Positions 61,296-64,000 of a DNA stretch of 64,000 nt are shown one piece after another. The number at the start of each line of letters is the position of its first letter. Positions within the stretch are counted from its first letter, which is position 1. A model generated the notes under the pieces. That model searched no databases and was not told the DNA's origin. It was given only the letters and a program-made list of their open reading frames with translations. Source of the stretch: Micromonospora sonchi (GTDB lineage Bacteria; Actinomycetota; Actinomycetes; Mycobacteriales; Micromonosporaceae); the NCBI RefSeq assembly GCF_014646235.1, contig NZ_BMNB01000002.1, positions 186,001 through 250,000 on the forward strand. The letters run 5' to 3'. The position numbers and the translations under genes are program-made.

Positions 61296-63416
61296 TCACG
61301 GCGTGGCCAGTTCGAAGCGTCGCACGGTCACCGCGCCGCCCAGTGCCTGGGTGGCGTGGTTGAAGATCGCGAACCGGTACCCCATGAAGAACGTCCAGTT
61401 GTTGTTGAGCGTCAGGGCGTTGCCCAGCGAGACGAAGTTGACCCCGTCGGTGCTGTAGGAGAAGCGCGCCTGCCGACCGGAACCCGGCCTGATGTCGGCG
61501 TTGGCACGCAGCCAGATCCGGCCGCCGGAGACCGACGCGCTGGCGATCTCGCTGCCCGTGCTGCTGGTGTCCCAGTTGCTGTTCATGTTCAGCCCGTTGG
61601 TCATGACGACCCGGGTCGCCCCGTTGTCGCGCCGGACCCCGATCCAGGCGGAGACGTCGCGCAGCATGGCGAGCCCGGTGCGGTCGCCGTCGCGCATCGT
61701 CGAGTAGTCGAGTTCGACGGTCGCCGTGGAGGTCGGCCCCTGGATGCGGTGGGTGATCGTGTTGCGGGCCCGGTAGAGGTCGTTGGTCACCGTGGCGGTC
61801 TCCAGGCGCAGGCCGTTGTTCACCGACCACCGGCTGTTGTCCGGGTTGTGGTTCCACTCCCACTGCGGGCCGAGGGTGGTGCCGGCGAACGTCTCGACGC
61901 CGGTGAGGGGCTTGACCGGGCGCAGCGGCAGCGGGTTGGGGTAGTTCACACCCCAGGCGCCGTTGACCGTCTGCACCTGGGGCCAGCCGTCGGCGGTCCA
62001 GGTGATCGGCGCCAACGTCGGCACCCGCCCGCCCGGGTACGCGTCGGTGAAGGCCATGTAGTACCAGGCCCCGTTCGGGGTCTGCACCAGACCACCCTGG
62101 TGGGGCACCCCACCGCCGGAGATCGGGCCCTGCATGTTGAGCAGCACCTGCCGCTGCTCGTACGGGCCGAAGGGTCCGTTCGTGGACTTCAGCACGTACT
62201 GGCCGTTGGCGGGGCGGGTCAGCCAGATGTAGTAGGCGCCGTTGCGCTTGTAGAAGCGGGCACCCTCCAGGGTGCCGATGCTCGACGGGGTCTGGTACAC
62301 CTGCTGGGCCCGCACCTGGCTGCGCCCGTCGGCGGAGAGCTGGGCCACGCTGATCGTGCCGTTGCCGTACGCGACGTACATGGTGTCGTTGTCGTCGACC
62401 AGCAGGCCGGCGTCGTAGTAGCAGTTGGGGATGGTGGCGTGCCGGCTCCACGTGCCGTCGACGGCCGAGGCGGTGTAGATGTGGGTCTGGGAGAAGTCAA
62501 TGCAGCCGGCCCAGTAGTACGTCCGGTTGCTCTGCCGGTAGCCCAGCGTGGAGGCCCAGATGCCGTCCACGTACGCCTGTTGTCCGGCGGGAAGGTCGTA
62601 CTTGGTCCCGAAGTCCAGCCGAGGCACCGAGTGCCCGGCGAACTCCCAGTTCACCAGGTCCCAGGAGCGCAGGATCGGTGCGCCCGGCGAGTAGTGCATC
62701 GTGGAGGCCGTCATGTAGTAGACGTCCCCGACCCGGATCACCTCGACGTCGGCGAAGTCCTGCCAGACCACCGGGTTGGTGAAGTTGCCACCGGGGTTGG
62801 GCGGCGGTGTCGTCGTCGGCGGCGGCGTGGTGGGGTTGGTCCCGCCGTCGACGCGGACGAGTTGCCACTGCTGGTTGTTGCCGTTCCAGTCGTCGTACTG
62901 CACGATGTTGCCGCCGTCGGCGGTCGAGGCGTTCTGTACCTCCACCACCTTGTTGCTGTTCCGGTTGATCAGTCGCACATAGCCGCCGGCCGAGTCGGCC
63001 AACCGGAACTGCTGATTCGTCCCGTTGCCGTCACTCCACTGCACGATCGACGCGCCGTTGGCGGTGGAGAAGTTGTAGACGTCGAGCACCTTGCCCGAGT
63101 GCCGCGACCGCAACCGGTAATACCCACCGCCGGAGTCGACGAACTGCCACTGCTGCCAGGCGCCGTCATTACGCGCCCACTGGGTGATCCGCGCACCATC
63201 GTTCGTCGCCCGGTTGTAGACATCCAACACCTTGCCGCTGTTGCGATTCACCAACACGTACCAGGCATTCGTGTCCACCGTCGCCGCCACCGCCGGCGAG
63301 GTCGCGACCGCCGCCAGCGCACCGCCCACCATCAGCGCCACCACCGCGGCGACGACCCGCGGCAACCAGCCGCGCCGACCCGGCGCAGGCCGTGCAATCC
63401 CGTCCAAGGTAGCCAT
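61296..63416 (-). CDS. secreted GH43 protein with ricin-type module
   Basis: A 706-residue secreted enzyme. Signal peptide (about 1-45), an N-terminal ricin-type beta-trefoil (CBM13-like; three repeats of SGKVLDVYN and QQW patterns, about 46-185), a Pro/Thr linker, then a five-bladed GH43 catalytic domain (FADVEVIRVGDVYYMTAS with a likely catalytic Asp; IGTLEGARFYKRNGAYYIW with a likely Glu) and a C-terminal beta-sandwich. It probably acts as a beta-xylosidase or arabinofuranosidase on arabinoxylan. GGAAGG precedes the ATG at 63416. Confidence 0.9.
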   Translation of the reverse strand: MATLDGIARPAPGRRGWLPRVVAAVVALMVGGALAAVATSPAVAATVDTNAWYVLVNRNSGKVLDVYNRATNDGARITQWARNDGAWQQWQFVDSGGGYYRLRSRHSGKVLDVYNFSTANGASIVQWSDGNGTNQQFRLADSAGGYVRLINRNSNKVVEVQNASTADGGNIVQYDDWNGNNQQWQLVRVDGGTNPTTPPPTTTPPPNPGGNFTNPVVWQDFADVEVIRVGDVYYMTASTMHYSPGAPILRSWDLVNWEFAGHSVPRLDFGTKYDLPAGQQAYVDGIWASTLGYRQSNRTYYWAGCIDFSQTHIYTASAVDGTWSRHATIPNCYYDAGLLVDDNDTMYVAYGNGTISVAQLSADGRSQVRAQQVYQTPSSIGTLEGARFYKRNGAYYIWLTRPANGQYVLKSTNGPFGPYEQRQVLLNMQGPISGGGVPHQGGLVQTPNGAWYYMAFTDAYPGGRVPTLAPITWTADGWPQVQTVNGAWGVNYPNPLPLRPVKPLTGVETFAGTTLGPQWEWNHNPDNSRWSVNNGLRLETATVTNDLYRARNTITHRIQGPTSTATVELDYSTMRDGDRTGLAMLRDVSAWIGVRRDNGATRVVMTNGLNMNSNWDTSSTGSEIASASVSGGRIWLRANADIRPGSGRQARFSYSTDGVNFVSLGNALTLNNNWTFFMGYRFAIFNHATQALGGAVTVRRFELATP

Positions 63417-63503
63417 GATCTTCCTTCCGGAACGAGGTGCCGTACGACCACCGGCGCGTTTTCGTCCGCGGGGCGACACGCGTCGCCCGCCGACGAGCGG
63501 CCA

Positions 63504-63517
63504 TGTGATCGCTAACA
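63504..63517. promoter_or_regulatory. LacI-type operator upstream of GH43 gene (near site)
   Basis: TGTGATCGCTAACA, on the opposite strand TGTTAGCGATCACA, is one of two copies of the regulon motif before the GH43 start, 88 bp upstream of its ATG. Confidence 0.6.
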
Positions 63518-63615
63518 GAGCTTCCCTGCCCAAGGGAGGCGCAGACCCGGTATCTGCTCCGACGCGGCGTCGACGGCCCGGCCAGCCTCAAATATCGCCC
63601 AACGTCACTATCGAC

Positions 63616-63629
63616 TGTGAGCGATAACA
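63616..63629. promoter_or_regulatory. LacI-type operator upstream of GH43 gene (far site)
   Basis: TGTGAGCGATAACA, 200 bp upstream of the GH43 ATG. With the site at 63504 it could allow DNA looping or lie on either side of the promoter. Confidence 0.65.
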
Positions 63630-63796
63630 GGCCGTTAGTCAAGACGTAAGTCCACACGAGCGGCGAGCGGCGGAGCGGCCCATCGGAGGCCCACCGCTGA
63701 CGGGGCGACGCCGACGGCGCCGGGGGGAAGGAGATCAGTGGCGTGGCGGGTGGGGTGGCGGGCGCGCCGGCAGATCGCGGGCGCGCGGGCGTGCGG

Positions 63797-63837
63797 CCGC
63801 CGGGCCGGGTCCGTCGAGGTCGGACCCGGCCCGGCGG
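63797..63837 (-). terminator. 16-bp perfect hairpin after araA
   Basis: CCGCCGGGCCGGGTCC (63797-63812) pairs exactly with 63822-63837 around a 9-base loop, 11 bp past the araA stop in the minus direction. It is a strong candidate terminator of the arabinose operon. Confidence 0.85.
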
Positions 63838-63848
63838 CGACGCCGCGG

Positions 63849-64000
63849 TCAGAAGCCCCGGGCGAGCCGGTAGTACGCCTGGTTCCAGCGGAGCTCGTCG
63901 GCGAAGCGGCGGAGGTTCGTGTCGGCGTCGATGACCACGAGTTCGGTGCGGGCCATCTCGGCGAGGTCGTGCAGCTCCTCCACGCCCACCGCCCGCGACA
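63849..64000 (-). CDS. araA: L-arabinose isomerase (3' end only)
   Basis: The last 50 codons of a gene entering from the right edge. The ending ([20 protein letters not shown], then [11 protein letters not shown]) matches the conserved C-terminus of L-arabinose isomerase, which turns L-arabinose into L-ribulose. It fits the arabinose-releasing enzymes encoded beside it. Confidence 0.85.
   Translation of the reverse strand, partial: SRAVGVEELHDLAEMARTELVVIDADTNLRRFADELRWNQAYYRLARGF

Noticed and set aside
60978..63515. An 845-codon plus-strand open frame
   Set aside because: Antisense shadow of the GH43 gene, which has signal peptide, domains and a ribosome site.

Overview
The window is about 64 kb of very GC-rich DNA with actinobacterial codon use, many GTG starts, ATGA/GTGA start-stop overlaps, a DUF5753/DUF397 regulator pair, a type VII secretion EccB gene, an 11-bp-direct-repeat PHO box, and intergenic hairpins starting GTTGATC or containing GGGGCCC. 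Together these point to a Micromonospora-like member of the Micromonosporaceae. No rRNA, tRNA or CRISPR array was recognised.

Layout. 1-8.5 kb: housekeeping and signalling genes (partial DedA, Ser/Thr kinase, LacI regulator with tandem palindromic operators, DUF5753/DUF397 pair, GGDEF protein, PemK-like toxin, DUF2267, PAP2-like membrane protein). 7.7-13.3 kb: phosphate system, phoU and pstSCAB followed by a winged-helix regulator with a degenerate receiver. A PHO box precedes pstS, and a strong hairpin separates pstS from pstC. 13.4-20 kb: a methyltransferase, then a small disturbed island: a frameshifted gene, a transposase scrap, an EACC1-type membrane protein and an overlapping 1516-residue caspase/STAND-NTPase/transmembrane/WD40 protein. 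The island ends in a gene fragment and an AT-rich inverted repeat. This is the best candidate here for a biological-conflict (defence or programmed death) system. 20-27 kb: eccB, a fatty-acid desaturase with its ferredoxin reductase, a CdaR/PucR-like regulator and a Na+/H+ antiporter.

27-41 kb: aromatic catabolism. A nine-gene minus-strand operon (pcaI-J-F-H-G-B-D-C and an IclR regulator) encodes the whole protocatechuate branch of the beta-ketoadipate pathway. It is divergent from a plus-strand unit with a NitT/TauT-type ABC transporter lacking its binding protein, an aromatic-type aldehyde dehydrogenase, a second IclR regulator and 4-hydroxybenzoate hydroxylase (pobA). Perfect 15-bp palindromes lie in both control regions. 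A lone NitT/TauT-type binding protein at 44.7-45.7 kb may serve the transporter.

41-47.6 kb: epoxide hydrolase, a frameshifted PepSY protein, a short-chain dehydrogenase, transposase remnants and two small membrane proteins. 47.8-64 kb: a plant-polysaccharide region: CE1/PHA-depolymerase-like esterase with CBM2, arabinofuranosidase-like protein with Fn3 and CBM2, GH127 with ricin-type modules, GH10 xylanase with CBM2, a LacI regulator, a GH43 protein with a ricin-type module, and the 3' end of araA. An acyl-CoA dehydrogenase and an MFS transporter interrupt it. Four copies of a palindrome close to TGTTAGCGATAACA lie upstream of the GH127, GH10 and GH43 genes and suggest one arabinoxylan regulon.
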